64,000 nt of DNA from Spirochaetota bacterium (GTDB lineage: Bacteria; Spirochaetota; UBA4802; UBA5550): NCBI GenBank assembly GCA_016933025.1, contig JAFGBT010000030.1, forward strand, positions 1 through 64,000, read 5' to 3'. This document shows, piece after piece, positions 1 to 9,109 of this stretch. Numbering within the stretch: the stretch's first letter is position 1; the number at the start of each line of letters is the position of its first letter. The notes under the pieces are model-generated. The model ran no database searches, was not told where the DNA came from, and saw nothing but the letters and a program-made list of their open reading frames with translations. The translations under genes and the position numbers were made by a program.

Positions 1-1129
1 AATCATCGACAATTTTCAGATCCCGGTCGTAGCCAAAACCGTCTAATGCGAGAGCGCCGTTGTACATCCCCTTGCTGCAGCTCAGGTCGCCTTTGACGTT
101 TCCGAAAAGTTTTACCGGGATGAATTTTAGCAGTGGCGCGACATCTTCAACGGATGCATTGACCTTTTTTATATCGAACCCAATGAGTTTGCCGTCAAAA
201 GTAAAATGAAGCGATTCGACATAGAACGATGAACGGTCAACACCGCCGGCGGCCCTGCCGATGAAGACGGTTCTGCCCGGTATATCGACATGGCAAAATC
301 CGTCGGCCCTGAGAATCTTGCGGGTATTGAGAAGCGTTGATGTAGCGTTCACATCTCCCTTCACGCCTTCTTTTGTGATAACCAGGTTCCTGACGCTGCC
401 GTTGATGATGTTGTAGGGGAGGGTGAGGTTCCTTCCCCAACGATAGACCCAGAGAAGCGATGTAGAATCGATATCGACAGAGCCGTTGATTTTAAAGCCG
501 CCCGATGTCGTTATCTCCAACTCTGGCCTGAGAGTCCCCCTGTTTTCAGGAAGATGAATCACGCAGTCCTCAATCATTATCCCGTCAGCCATGTTTAGTA
601 TGCAGTCAACCTTATAGGTCCCGGCAAGGGGCGACAGGTATGCCGGACACGTTGAGAGGGTTATAATCGCATCGTCAAATTGTATCTCGGAGATTTTTGC
701 AGATAGGCCGGAAGACCTTTTATTTGAGATTCCGGAAATCAACCTGCCGATGTTCGATTCTCCCTGTGTGTTAAAGGAGATATTGCACCGCGGACCTTGC
801 AGCAGAATTGAGCTGAAATCCAATTTCATGCTCAGCAGGGAAAGCAGAGAGAGTCGGAGTTCGGCTTTCTCGACGCTCGCCAGCACCGGTGAATCGGACG
901 ACATTTCCTCATGAACTGAAACGCCTTCGAGTGTTACGCCCCCCAGGCTGTAATTAAGCTCCTTGACGGTGATTTTTCTCCCGAGCGCGGCCTCGACCTT
1001 CTCGTTCACCATCTTTAATATATTTTCCGTTGGATAGAACTTGATGAAAAGGGTTGCAATGATGGCTAAAACAATGAAGGCTGATGCCAGTATGAGGAAG
1101 GTTATCTTAAATATTCTTACTGGCTTCAC
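1..1129 (-). CDS. AsmA-like membrane-anchored protein, C-terminus cut by the window edge
   Basis: About 376 codons are open from a GTG start to the window edge, so the C-terminus is missing. The first 25 residues form one hydrophobic helix (FLILASAFIVLAIIATLF), then come residues reading VNEKVEAALGRKITVKEL and long beta-rich stretches. This N-terminal pattern is typical of AsmA/DUF748-type proteins that sit in the inner membrane and reach into the periplasm, where relatives help lipid transport to the outer membrane. GTG at 1129 is chosen because AAAGGAAAC lies just upstream and no ATG is nearby. It overlaps the end of the cNMP-binding gene by 23 bases, so the two are probably cotranscribed. 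Family assignment is by overall pattern only. Confidence 0.6.
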   Translation of the reverse strand, partial: MKPVRIFKITFLILASAFIVLAIIATLFIKFYPTENILKMVNEKVEAALGRKITVKELNYSLGGVTLEGVSVHEEMSSDSPVLASVEKAELRLSLLSLLSMKLDFSSILLQGPRCNISFNTQGESNIGRLISGISNKRSSGLSAKISEIQFDDAIITLSTCPAYLSPLAGTYKVDCILNMADGIMIEDCVIHLPENRGTLRPELEITTSGGFKINGSVDIDSTSLLWVYRWGRNLTLPYNIINGSVRNLVITKEGVKGDVNATSTLLNTRKILRADGFCHVDIPGRTVFIGRAAGGVDRSSFYVESLHFTFDGKLIGFDIKKVNASVEDVAPLLKFIPVKLFGNVKGDLSCSKGMYNGALALDGFGYDRDLKIVDD

Positions 1130-2327
1130 GTTTCCTTTCCATCGCGGATTTCTTTCTGAAGAACTGAACAGTCTTTTCAAGCTCGAGGATATCGTTACAT
1201 ATGATCTTTCCCTCATGGAGCATGAAGTGCTTGTCCTCCAGGAGCTGAACGACGTACATGTCGCCTTTTTCTGGCGGTAAACCGACCATGTTGATGAGTT
1301 CCTTGGTTCCGAACTCGAAGTTGTGCGTCTGCTTCGCGTCGATCCGTACCTTCTGTTTCTCGAGCTGGATGAGAAGCGTATCGTATATGCGGCCGAGCGG
1401 GTCCCTGATCATGAGGTTCTCGAGCTGGCGGTAGGCCGTCCAGATCCTCTCGCTGAGAAGTTGTATGAGTCGATTTGCCAGCTGAGGCTGGGACTGGACC
1501 ATACCCTCGAAGTTGGACTTGTTAATCGCCATCACCTCGACTTCGCCGAATGTGATGGCGGAGGCGCTCCGCGGCTTGTTGTCGAGAATAGCCATTTCAC
1601 CGAATATATCCCCAGCCTTTAGGACCGCGAGGAGGACCTCCTCGTTGACTATTTTGGTGATCTTGACTTTTCCGGTTTGTATGATGAATAACTCCTCGCC
1701 CGGTTCATATTCGCAAAATATCATCGTGTTATCTTTAAACCGGCGGTTCATTCCAACCTGCACCCCCGGGGAAGGGGCTTTAAGCGGAGCCTTGAGAGAC
1801 TGGAGCCGCTCGATTGCCCGGTCCCTGTTTTCGCCATCGGGACGATGCTGCAGATATTTTTGGAACGCATACGACGCGTGATTGAATACCTTTTTCTTAA
1901 TGTAGTATTCTCCGATATTGAAGAGGTGAGCGGGGTCCTCTTCAGCGACATTTTTAAATGTCAGGTTCGTTATCGCCTTGTCGAAATCCCTGAGCTGTCG
2001 GCTGAAAAACCTGATTATCTTCATGGCGACGGCCGGATTTTTCTGTATCAGAAGGCCGAATTTTTCCCGCTCGACGGATATGAGTGAAACGTTTTCAAGT
2101 GCCATCGCCGACTCGTTCCTGGCATGTGCGCTCATGCAGGAGACTACACCGAAGAAGTCGCCCGGACCGAGAAGAGAATAGGGCTCTGCCGCAACTATCG
2201 GATTCTCTTTAGAGATTTTAACCTTGCCCTTGAGTATGATATAGAAATTGTTCGAGTTCTTTTTGCCCTCAACGATGACAAAAGAATTGGCGAGGTAGTT
2301 TTCGACTTTAAACTGGGTATCGGCCAT
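1107..2327 (-). CDS. Protein with two cyclic-nucleotide-binding domains and a TPR-like linker
   Basis: 406 aa. Residues about 5-120 and 190-310 are two Crp-type beta-barrel domains; the second carries the clearer phosphate-binding-cassette signature (GDIFGEMAILDNKPRSASA). Between them, about 130-170, is a TPR-like helical stretch (LFNIGEYYIKKKVFNHASYAF). The C-terminal 90 residues resemble the Crp winged-helix region but I cannot identify a clean helix-turn-helix, so it may be a sensor or scaffold rather than a DNA-binding regulator. The ATG has GAGGAAGA just upstream. Multi-domain cNMP proteins of this sort are frequent in spirochaetes (family knowledge). The first cassette is degenerate and may not bind nucleotide. 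Confidence 0.75.
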   Translation of the reverse strand: MADTQFKVENYLANSFVIVEGKKNSNNFYIILKGKVKISKENPIVAAEPYSLLGPGDFFGVVSCMSAHARNESAMALENVSLISVEREKFGLLIQKNPAVAMKIIRFFSRQLRDFDKAITNLTFKNVAEEDPAHLFNIGEYYIKKKVFNHASYAFQKYLQHRPDGENRDRAIERLQSLKAPLKAPSPGVQVGMNRRFKDNTMIFCEYEPGEELFIIQTGKVKITKIVNEEVLLAVLKAGDIFGEMAILDNKPRSASAITFGEVEVMAINKSNFEGMVQSQPQLANRLIQLLSERIWTAYRQLENLMIRDPLGRIYDTLLIQLEKQKVRIDAKQTHNFEFGTKELINMVGLPPEKGDMYVVQLLEDKHFMLHEGKIICNDILELEKTVQFFRKKSAMERKREASKNI

Positions 2328-2401
2328 TCTTCCTCTTACTGGGTCATATTGATATATAGAACACTATGAATAAAATCGGCAAAAAATCAAGTAATTTTAA
2401 G

Positions 2402-2430
2402 ATTTTAATACTTCTTTATAATTTAATCAA
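2402..2430 (-). promoter_or_regulatory. Candidate sigma-70 promoter for the cNMP-binding gene
   Basis: On the minus strand TTGATT (2430-2425) and TAAAAT (2407-2402) are separated by 17 bases in an AT-rich stretch, about 75 bases upstream of the start at 2327. Confidence 0.45.
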
Positions 2431-2495
2431 CATTATTCGGATAATAATCAATCAGGCCATATAAAAAGCCGTCTGTCTGCTGTTGCAGCCTCATA

Positions 2496-2516
2496 TCCCG
2501 GGTGATTAATCCGGGA
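2496..2516 (-). terminator. Weak hairpin after mutS
   Basis: TCCCGG/CCGGGA stem with a 9-base loop, shortly after the mutS stop on the minus strand. There is no T-run, so it would be a poor intrinsic terminator; it may only protect the 3' end. Confidence 0.3.
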
Positions 2517-2524
2517 ACCGGAGA

Positions 2525-5101
2525 TTATTCTATCATCTTTTTCAGCCGTGACAGCTCGTTCAGGGCTTCTATCGGCGTTATCGAGTCAAGGTCAATGTTT
2601 TGTATCGCCTGCACCACGAGGTGATTTGACGCGTTGAAAATCTCAAGCTGTTCCGATGCGCGTTCCTCTTTGGTGGAGGTCGTCCTTATTTCCTTTCCCC
2701 CTTTTTCAAGCTTCTGGAGTATCTGTTCCGCTTTGCCTATTATCGGCTTGGGTATGCCGGCGAGGTTGGCCACATGTATTCCGTACGATTTATCGGCCGC
2801 GCCGCGTACGACTTTGTGAAGGAAATCAACGCCGCTCAGGTTTTCTTTCACGAGTACATTGTAATTGGCGATACCCTTCCGCGATCCGAGCTGGGTGAGC
2901 TCGTGGTAATGCGTTGCGAACAGAGTTCTGGCCTTCAGATATCGCAAGATGTATTCCACGACCGCCCAGGCTATCGAAAGCCCGTCGTAGGTGCTGGTGC
3001 CCCTGCCGATTTCATCCATTATGATGAGGCTCTTTCCGGTCGCGTTGTTCAATATGTTCGCAGTCTCGTTCATCTCGACGAGAAACGTCGACTCGCCGCG
3101 CGATATGTTGTCAGAAGCGCCGATGCGGGTAAATATGCGGTCGACAATCGAGAGGCGCGCCTCACGCGCAGGCACAAACGATCCCATCTGCGCCATGAGC
3201 TGCATAATGGCGGCCATACGGATATAGGTAGATTTGCCGGACATGTTCGGGCCCGTGATGATCTTGATGATGTTCTCGGTTCCGTCAAGGTGTATATCGT
3301 TAGGGATAAAAACCTCGCGCGTATAATATTTTTCCACCACGGGATGTCTGCCATCCCGAATAAGTGTTTCACCGTCATCGCTGAAGGTCGGACGAACGAA
3401 CCGGTTTTCAATTGCCGAAAAGGCAAGTGAGCAGTAAACGTCAATATCTCCGATGGCCTCCGCAGCAGTCTGGAGCCGTTCCCGGTCATTCAGGACCGAT
3501 TTCCTGAGCCTTTCAATTTCCTCGTTTTCGATTGTGATTATTTTCTCTGAGGCGGAAAGTATCTCCGATTCGAAATTCTGTAGCTTCTCGGTGGTATAAC
3601 GCTCTGACCCGACAAGCGTCTGCTTCCGGTAATATGATTCCGGGATGCCCGACGCCTGTCCCTTGCTGACCTCAATATAATATCCGAGGATCTTGTTGTA
3701 TCGTATTTTCAGGGTTGAGATGGAGAGCTTTTGTTTCTCCTCTTCCTGATATTCGACTATCCAGTTCTTTGCGTTGGTCTTGATCTCGTATATTCTGTCG
3801 AGCTCTGCATTGAATCCTCTGCGGATAACCCTCCCATGCTCGGGTGAAATTGCCGGCTCGTCCTCAATTGCCGAACCGATCATGTCGGCAATCTCCGAAA
3901 GGTCCGGCAGGCTCGCGGCGAGCTCCGCTATACCCTCGTGCGGCTGTCCGCCGAGGAGATCTTTTATCTTCATCGAAGACCTGATGGAATTCATCAGAGC
4001 GACGAAATTACGCGGAAAAAGCTTCCCGATGATGAAACGAGAAAGCAGTCGTTCGATGTCATGGATGCCGCTCAGGTGTTCGTGGATCTGTCCCGCAAGA
4101 TCATGGAACTCGTGAAAATACTGAACGATATCGAGCCGCCTGTCGATGATCGCGTAATCGAGGAGTGGTCCCAATATGCTTCGTTCGAGTGCGCGCTTGC
4201 CCATCGCTGTATTCGTGTAATCAAGGACTGAATAAAGTGTCCGGTTTCTTGAAGAGTCCTGAGAGTTCCAGACCAGCTCCAGATTGGCGATGCTGGCATC
4301 GTCCAGCGTCATAATTCCGCCGGAATGCAGGCGCCTTGGGAACTTGAGGTGATCGAATGTTTTTTTGTGCGTCTCGCGGAGGTATTGTAAGATCGAGCCC
4401 GCCGCCATGATCTCCAGTGAAGAAGTTATGCCGAGCCCCTTGGTGCCGGCTATCTTATATGTCTCGCATATAATTGAGGACATAAAATCATCGTCGTAGA
4501 GCCATTCGTTTATCCGGAAAAGGGGGACGCCCCGCAGTGTAAGAAACTCAGCGAAAGACTCGGCATCAGGCGAACCGCCGCCATAGAAAACGGCCTCGCG
4601 CGGATTGAACTTGACGATTTCTCCGCGGAACAGGTCGATGCTTTTTTCGATCGAGGAAATGAAGAAGTCGCCGGTTGAGACGTCCACGAAGGCTATGCCG
4701 ATGCGTTCACTGGCGATTATGACCGATGCGAGAAAGTTGTTCTCATCAGACTGTATGAGGTTAGCTTCAACAACCGTTCCCGGGGTGATTACGCGAACGA
4801 CATCTCGTCTGACAACAGGCCCGTTGGAAGGGACAGCCTCCATCTGTTCGCATATCGCAATGCGTTTCCCCGCCTTGATGAGCCGTGCTATGTAGCTCTC
4901 GGCGGCATGATATGGTATGCCGCACATGGGAATATCGTTCTGGCGGGAGGTGAGGGCGATGTCGAGTATTTTAGAGGCCGTATGCGCGTCCTCGAAGAAC
5001 ATTTCGTAAAAGTCACCCATGCGGAAGAAGAGTATCTCTTCCGGGTACCGTTTTTTCATATCAAGGTACTGCTTCATGGCTGGAGTGACTTTGGAATCCA
5101 T
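2525..5101 (-). CDS. mutS: DNA mismatch repair protein MutS
   Basis: 858 aa, the usual length of bacterial MutS (about 850). It recognises mispairs and small loops as an ATP-dependent dimer. The mismatch-reading motif GDFYEMF is at residues 29-35 (F31, E33). The ABC-type ATPase has Walker A GPNMSGKST near 617 and Walker B with IIMDEIGRGTSTYDG near 690, followed by the conserved ATHYHEL. The C-terminus keeps the helix-turn-helix dimer region. The ATG follows the stop of the TPR-SPOR gene by two bases, so translation is probably coupled to it. No mutL is in the window. No oddity seen. Confidence 0.98.
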   Translation of the reverse strand: MDSKVTPAMKQYLDMKKRYPEEILFFRMGDFYEMFFEDAHTASKILDIALTSRQNDIPMCGIPYHAAESYIARLIKAGKRIAICEQMEAVPSNGPVVRRDVVRVITPGTVVEANLIQSDENNFLASVIIASERIGIAFVDVSTGDFFISSIEKSIDLFRGEIVKFNPREAVFYGGGSPDAESFAEFLTLRGVPLFRINEWLYDDDFMSSIICETYKIAGTKGLGITSSLEIMAAGSILQYLRETHKKTFDHLKFPRRLHSGGIMTLDDASIANLELVWNSQDSSRNRTLYSVLDYTNTAMGKRALERSILGPLLDYAIIDRRLDIVQYFHEFHDLAGQIHEHLSGIHDIERLLSRFIIGKLFPRNFVALMNSIRSSMKIKDLLGGQPHEGIAELAASLPDLSEIADMIGSAIEDEPAISPEHGRVIRRGFNAELDRIYEIKTNAKNWIVEYQEEEKQKLSISTLKIRYNKILGYYIEVSKGQASGIPESYYRKQTLVGSERYTTEKLQNFESEILSASEKIITIENEEIERLRKSVLNDRERLQTAAEAIGDIDVYCSLAFSAIENRFVRPTFSDDGETLIRDGRHPVVEKYYTREVFIPNDIHLDGTENIIKIITGPNMSGKSTYIRMAAIMQLMAQMGSFVPAREARLSIVDRIFTRIGASDNISRGESTFLVEMNETANILNNATGKSLIIMDEIGRGTSTYDGLSIAWAVVEYILRYLKARTLFATHYHELTQLGSRKGIANYNVLVKENLSGVDFLHKVVRGAADKSYGIHVANLAGIPKPIIGKAEQILQKLEKGGKEIRTTSTKEERASEQLEIFNASNHLVVQAIQNIDLDSITPIEALNELSRLKKMIE

Positions 5102-5103
5102 CT

Positions 5104-6252
5104 CTATTCACCGTAAATGTACGAACGGCGTCCGTCGCTCGAGATCCTGACGATACGCCCGTTTATCCCGTACTCTTCAGCGAGCCTTATTCTCAGCTTG
5201 AGCGCCGTTTCCTCGTTCGAGCACCTGCCCACGTACAGTGAGAACCCCTTGTTCAGCCTTACGGTCGTAATTCCGTCGAAGTCTTTAAGAAGCTCTCGGA
5301 GCTCGGCAGCTCTTTTCGCGCTCGGGAAGGGCCCGACCGAAATTGAGTAGGACTGTTCCTGCACCTCGTTGTCGGGCAGGCTTATCTCCGGATGTATTTC
5401 GATATGCTCGGTCTTGTCAACTATCGTTTTATCCGGCAGGTAAAAAACATAGTGCGGATTATGCCGTGCGAGAAGCCTCATTTTTTTCAGGGCTTCAACG
5501 GCTTCCGGGGAATTAGGATATTTTGCGACCAGGTCTGAATAGGCCGAGTATGACTCATCATGCAGCTTTTTCTGTTCATAAAACTCCCCTAATAAAAAGA
5601 GGGTTGCGGGAAGAGCGTCGGATTCCCCATAGCCCATTGCGATCTCGCGTATGGTCCGTATGTACGAGCGCGACATCCCTGATGTGGCTTTGTATATGTG
5701 CGCGAGCATCAACAGAGACCTTGCAAGATTATGGTAGTCGTGGTTTTTGTCAATAGCGGCGCGGCATTCTTCCTCCGCCGCGCCGTACTTCCCGAGGTGC
5801 ATCAGGGCGATGATCAAGAAGTACCTGAATCGGCATGCATTGATGCTTTTAGGATAACCCGTACCCTCACGGGCGCTTTCTGCCAGTTCATTCCATTTAG
5901 ATTGGAGATACAGAATTTCGCATAGCCGACAGAGCGCCTGGTCCCTGCGCGGAAAATATCTGTATAAATCAACCACCGTTCGGTATTTTTTTACCGCATC
6001 CTCCGGGGATGACTCTATGTCTGCCAGGACAAGCCGAACATCCGGAACGAGCCGGCTTTCCGGCCATGTTTTAAGAAAGGCGTAACATTCTTTTTCAGCA
6101 TCGTTGAAATTTTTATCGCTGACCAGATTTTTAATTACGGCAAAATCCTTCCTGTCGGCTCGTACGCCACGGTAGGCAGGTTTTGTCAGGAGCTGGACGC
6201 CTGTACCGAATAATATTATAAGCGCGATAAATATGATGACAAAATTACGCAA
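5104..6252 (-). CDS. Membrane-anchored TPR protein with C-terminal SPOR domain
   Basis: 382 aa. One N-terminal hydrophobic segment (VIIFIALIILFGTGVQLL) acts as signal or anchor. Residues about 40-270 are TPR-like helical repeats (for example LGEFYEQKKLHDESYSAYSD). The last 75 residues resemble a SPOR peptidoglycan-binding domain (YSISVGPFPSAKRAAELREL ... FSLYVGRCSNEETALKLR). SPOR proteins bind denuded glycan at division sites (family knowledge), so a periplasmic cell-envelope role is likely. The start is a TTG overlapping the miaB stop by 8 bases; no ATG lies nearby. It sits tightly between miaB and mutS. Confidence 0.7.
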   Translation of the reverse strand: MRNFVIIFIALIILFGTGVQLLTKPAYRGVRADRKDFAVIKNLVSDKNFNDAEKECYAFLKTWPESRLVPDVRLVLADIESSPEDAVKKYRTVVDLYRYFPRRDQALCRLCEILYLQSKWNELAESAREGTGYPKSINACRFRYFLIIALMHLGKYGAAEEECRAAIDKNHDYHNLARSLLMLAHIYKATSGMSRSYIRTIREIAMGYGESDALPATLFLLGEFYEQKKLHDESYSAYSDLVAKYPNSPEAVEALKKMRLLARHNPHYVFYLPDKTIVDKTEHIEIHPEISLPDNEVQEQSYSISVGPFPSAKRAAELRELLKDFDGITTVRLNKGFSLYVGRCSNEETALKLRIRLAEEYGINGRIVRISSDGRRSYIYGE

Positions 6253-7582
6253 TTCGTGTCCCCTGCAGGGTGTTACCCCGTATACCGTCGATTTTGATCA
6301 TTACTTTTTTCCCGAAATCGTCCTCGGTGCCTTCCGTGATGACGATATGGTTCAGGTTCGTCCGCCCCATGACGCGGTCATCCGACTTTTTGCTGAAACG
6401 TTCAATTATGGTTTCCTCAACAAGGTCGATTCTTTCTTTCAGCTTCAGACGGGAAATGCCCCGCTGGAGAGCAATGAGCTCCTGGAGCCGGGCAATTTTT
6501 TCCCTGCGTGATATCGTCTCCTTGAGAGGGAACGCGGGCGTCCCCTCCCGGGGTGAATATGCGTAGGTAAAAGCCTCGTCAAAGCGTATCGATTCAACGG
6601 CTCGAAGAGTGGCGTCAAACTCATCGCGGCTCTCGCCGGGAAACCCGACGATGAGGTCTGTGGAGAGCGAGTAGTTCCCGAGTTCCCTGTCGATTTTTTC
6701 CACTATAGTCATGTAGTCCCGCAACTGGTAGCCCCTGTTCATAATCTTTAGTATTCGGTCAGAACCGCTCTGCAGAGGAAGGTGGATTGAACGTGATATG
6801 TTGCCGTGTTCCGAGATTGCACGTATAATTCCGTCATTAAAGTCTTTCGGGTGTGATGTGAGAAAATTGACTCTCTCGATTCCCGGGATAGCTGCCGCGT
6901 GTCCGAGAAGAACGTGAAATGGCATGTCGCCGCTATCTGTACCGTACTGGTTAACATTCTGCCCGAGAAGGGTTATTTCCTTCGCGCCGTGTTCTGACAG
7001 GCCTCTGATATACCCGAGTATCTGTGCGGAAGGGAAGGAGATAAGGTCGCCGCGCACTCTCGGCACTATGCAGTACGAGCAGTTGTTTTCGCACCCGTGC
7101 GTTATGGTCACCCACCGGTGCCATGCTGAGTCTCCCCCAATGGTGTAGAGCCCGGGGTTTATTCTTCCAGAAAAATCATCCATCTCTTGAGATAGAAAAG
7201 AACGCCCGCCGGCTGAATCGAGATAATTCCGTATGAAACGGCCGATGCCGGGCGACTGGTAAGGCCCTACGACGATATCGGCGATTTTATTTTCTATCAA
7301 GACAATTCCTATTCTCTGCGCCATGCAGCCTGCGACCACAATAATTTGCCTCTCATCGCTGGCCGCCCTTCTGCGGGAGCGTATTCGCGATATTACGCGA
7401 TTTTCAGCATGCTCACGTACAGAGCAGGTGTTGTAAATCACGATATCTGCAGTATCAACGTCGGCGGCGGTTGTGAAACCGTTTTGAGACAGAGAGAGAG
7501 ACATCAGCTCGGAATCGCTTTTATTCATCTGGCATCCGAAGGTTTCGATAAAAAAGGTCTTTTTCACGTCGGTACTCATCAT
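6245..7582 (-). CDS. miaB: tRNA-2-methylthio-N6-dimethylallyladenosine synthase MiaB
   Basis: 445 aa methylthiotransferase that adds the 2-methylthio group to i6A37 of tRNAs. The N-terminal UPF0004 domain shows three auxiliary cluster cysteines (FGCQMNKSDSE near residue 16, NTCSVREHAENR, VAGCMAQR). The radical SAM CX3CX2C is CENNCSYC near residue 163. A C-terminal TRAM-like domain follows after about residue 375. Length and order match MiaB rather than RimO or MtaB. Two adjacent ATGs (7582, 7579) are possible starts; no strong ribosome binding site is seen. Confidence 0.95.
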   Translation of the reverse strand: MMSTDVKKTFFIETFGCQMNKSDSELMSLSLSQNGFTTAADVDTADIVIYNTCSVREHAENRVISRIRSRRRAASDERQIIVVAGCMAQRIGIVLIENKIADIVVGPYQSPGIGRFIRNYLDSAGGRSFLSQEMDDFSGRINPGLYTIGGDSAWHRWVTITHGCENNCSYCIVPRVRGDLISFPSAQILGYIRGLSEHGAKEITLLGQNVNQYGTDSGDMPFHVLLGHAAAIPGIERVNFLTSHPKDFNDGIIRAISEHGNISRSIHLPLQSGSDRILKIMNRGYQLRDYMTIVEKIDRELGNYSLSTDLIVGFPGESRDEFDATLRAVESIRFDEAFTYAYSPREGTPAFPLKETISRREKIARLQELIALQRGISRLKLKERIDLVEETIIERFSKKSDDRVMGRTNLNHIVITEGTEDDFGKKVMIKIDGIRGNTLQGTRIA

Positions 7583-7759
7583 ATCATTGGCGTTCTGTGA
7601 TAGTTAGACATTTTTTTGCGTAAAAAAATCAAGAATAATTTTAAATTATCACCTGACGGCGTATAATTGATTTTTTTCTTGAATATTTTTCGGCCATATG
7701 GTATTTTATAATTACGCGGTGCTGATCGTTGTAGCATGTATATATAAAGGGAGGTATAT

Positions 7760-7921
7760 ATGGTTGTCGAGAAGCTTGACATGAATGTAATCCGTCATGG
7801 AGCTATTGAAAAGATACGTCAAGACGCGAGCAAATTGACCAAAGAGGTTATACATACCAGCAGCAGGCCTGAAACAGCCAAGGCGATAAACAAGGGCATT
7901 AAAATAGATACAAAAGCATAG
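7760..7921 (+). CDS. Small protein of unknown function, 53 aa
   Basis: Reads MVVEKLDMNVIRHGAIEKIR and continues charged, with many Lys, Thr and Ala, ending at TAG. It is preceded by AAAGGGAGG at good spacing, has a TATAAT at 7707-7712, and is followed within 25 bases by a textbook terminator. These flanking signals are the best argument that it is a real monocistronic gene. It is predicted soluble and helical, with no signal peptide. I do not recognise a family. Confidence 0.6.
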   Translation: MVVEKLDMNVIRHGAIEKIRQDASKLTKEVIHTSSRPETAKAINKGIKIDTKA

Positions 7922-7942
7922 CAATAGTACAATAATACTGCT

Positions 7943-7966
7943 GGATGCCTTTGGCATCCTTTTTTT
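7943..7966 (+). terminator. Rho-independent terminator after the 53-aa gene
   Basis: Perfect 7-bp stem GGATGCC/GGCATCC with a TTT loop, followed by seven T. Confidence 0.9.
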
Positions 7967-8117
7967 CGGTTCATACCCGCAAATTGCGGAATAACGCGTT
8001 GAGGCTTAATCTATCCATCAATCAGGTTATCCGCTTAAATATGATCGCAGGGCCTATTTCAGACGGGATTAAAAATTTAAAATTCCAACAATAGATAATT
8101 GACAATCTGACAAATTG

Positions 8118-8147
8118 TTGAATATTTGAATTGGTTATCGATACAAT
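8118..8147 (+). promoter_or_regulatory. Candidate promoter of the lipoprotein/PilZ pair
   Basis: TTGAAT (8118-8123), an 18-base spacer and TACAAT (8142-8147), about 30 bases before the ATG at 8179. A second TTGACA lies at 8099-8104 with a poorer -10. Confidence 0.4.
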
Positions 8148-8178
8148 GACATGTAACGGCGCTGTCGATTTCAGGAAT

Positions 8179-8640
8179 ATGAAAAATACATATGCATATG
8201 CGTTGTTACCGGTAATCATTGCCATCGGAATCGCGTTCGTTAGTTGTTCCGCTATTGAGCAGCGCAGGGCGGCGCAGCATTGCAGGTTCGAAATCGCTGA
8301 TATCGAGGTGGCAAAATTTTCGTTATCGGATATGAGTCTATCTCTTCAGTTAAAGGTCGCCAATCCCGGCACGAAGGTTGCCGTTATCGATAAAATGGAT
8401 CTCTATCTTTACATAGAGGATAGAAAAACGGTAAACGTTATTTTCAGCGGAGTGTCGGTGCCGCCAGGCGCGACAAAAACCATGAACGCCCTGTTGTCTG
8501 TTCCATACAGCGCCATGGGGATGTCACTGGCAAACATCGCAAAGAGCAACGGCGCCATTCGGTATCGTCTCGCGGGCACGGCATATATGAATACAACTAT
8601 GGGAGTGGTAAAGCTTCCGGTAACCATAACAAAGAATTAG
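8179..8640 (+). CDS. LEA type 2/WHy-domain lipoprotein
   Basis: 153 aa. The start at 8179 is chosen because it gives a clean lipoprotein signal (MKNTYAYALLPVIIAIGIAF then VSC) with AGGA just upstream; an upstream TTG would add 16 unlikely residues. The mature part has the LEA14/WHy pattern: FEIADIEVAKFSLSDMSLSL, then LKVANPGTKVAVIDKMDLYL. Such domains are beta-sandwiches anchored to a membrane; their role in bacteria is not settled. The PilZ gene follows after 13 bases, so the two are likely cotranscribed. Confidence 0.75.
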   Translation: MKNTYAYALLPVIIAIGIAFVSCSAIEQRRAAQHCRFEIADIEVAKFSLSDMSLSLQLKVANPGTKVAVIDKMDLYLYIEDRKTVNVIFSGVSVPPGATKTMNALLSVPYSAMGMSLANIAKSNGAIRYRLAGTAYMNTTMGVVKLPVTITKN

Positions 8641-8653
8641 ATGGAGGTGCGGG

Positions 8654-9010
8654 ATGCCTCAAGGCGAAGGGAAAAGAGAATATGTCCGTGTCGATGATGA
8701 ATTCAGCGTAAGGCTGGTCAAAAGAGATGACAAGTCGATGAAAAACAGTCTTGAAATCAATACGTCTAAATCCATTAATATTAGCGCGAAGGGTATTCTG
8801 GTAAATACTGATGAGAAGCTTGATGTTGGTACGGTCATTAATATAACCTTCATAAAGCCAAACTCATTTGATTTTTTCAAGGGCACCGGGCAAGTGCTCA
8901 GAGTTGAAGAGGAGAGCGACAAGTCTTACAACGTGGCGATTAACTTTATTGACCTCACTCCCGAGGACATGCGCACCCTCGACTATTACATCAAGCTCGG
9001 GCAAAAATAA
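8654..9010 (+). CDS. PilZ-domain protein
   Basis: 118 aa, almost entirely one PilZ domain. The RxxxR-type motif is near the N-terminus (KREYVRVDDEFSVRL), followed by SINISAKGILVNT in place of the usual DxSxxG and a closing hydrophobic strand (YNVAINFIDLTPEDMRTL). PilZ domains bind cyclic di-GMP; the second motif is altered (INISAKG), so binding is probable but unproven. GGAGG lies 6 bases before the ATG. Confidence 0.8.
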   Translation: MPQGEGKREYVRVDDEFSVRLVKRDDKSMKNSLEINTSKSINISAKGILVNTDEKLDVGTVINITFIKPNSFDFFKGTGQVLRVEEESDKSYNVAINFIDLTPEDMRTLDYYIKLGQK

Positions 9011-9056
9011 ATCATCTTACGGGCCTACCGCTCCGGCGGGTAAACAGCGTAAAATA

Positions 9057-9085
9057 ATACGGGCAGGAATATTCCCTGCCCGTAT
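9057..9085. terminator. Bidirectional terminator hairpin between the convergent PilZ and ilvD genes
   Basis: Perfect 11-bp stem (ATACGGGCAGG/CCTGCCCGTAT) with a 7-base loop. Short T-rich stretches follow on both strands, stronger on the minus strand (TATTTTA). Confidence 0.75.
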
Positions 9086-9109
9086 TTGTCCTGGAGAATT
9101 TCTTTTCTG

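Noticed and set aside
2774-3430. Plus-strand 218-codon ORF inside mutS
   Set aside because: It is antisense to well-conserved MutS motifs, has no ribosome binding site and no recognisable sequence; a shadow frame in GC-biased coding DNA.
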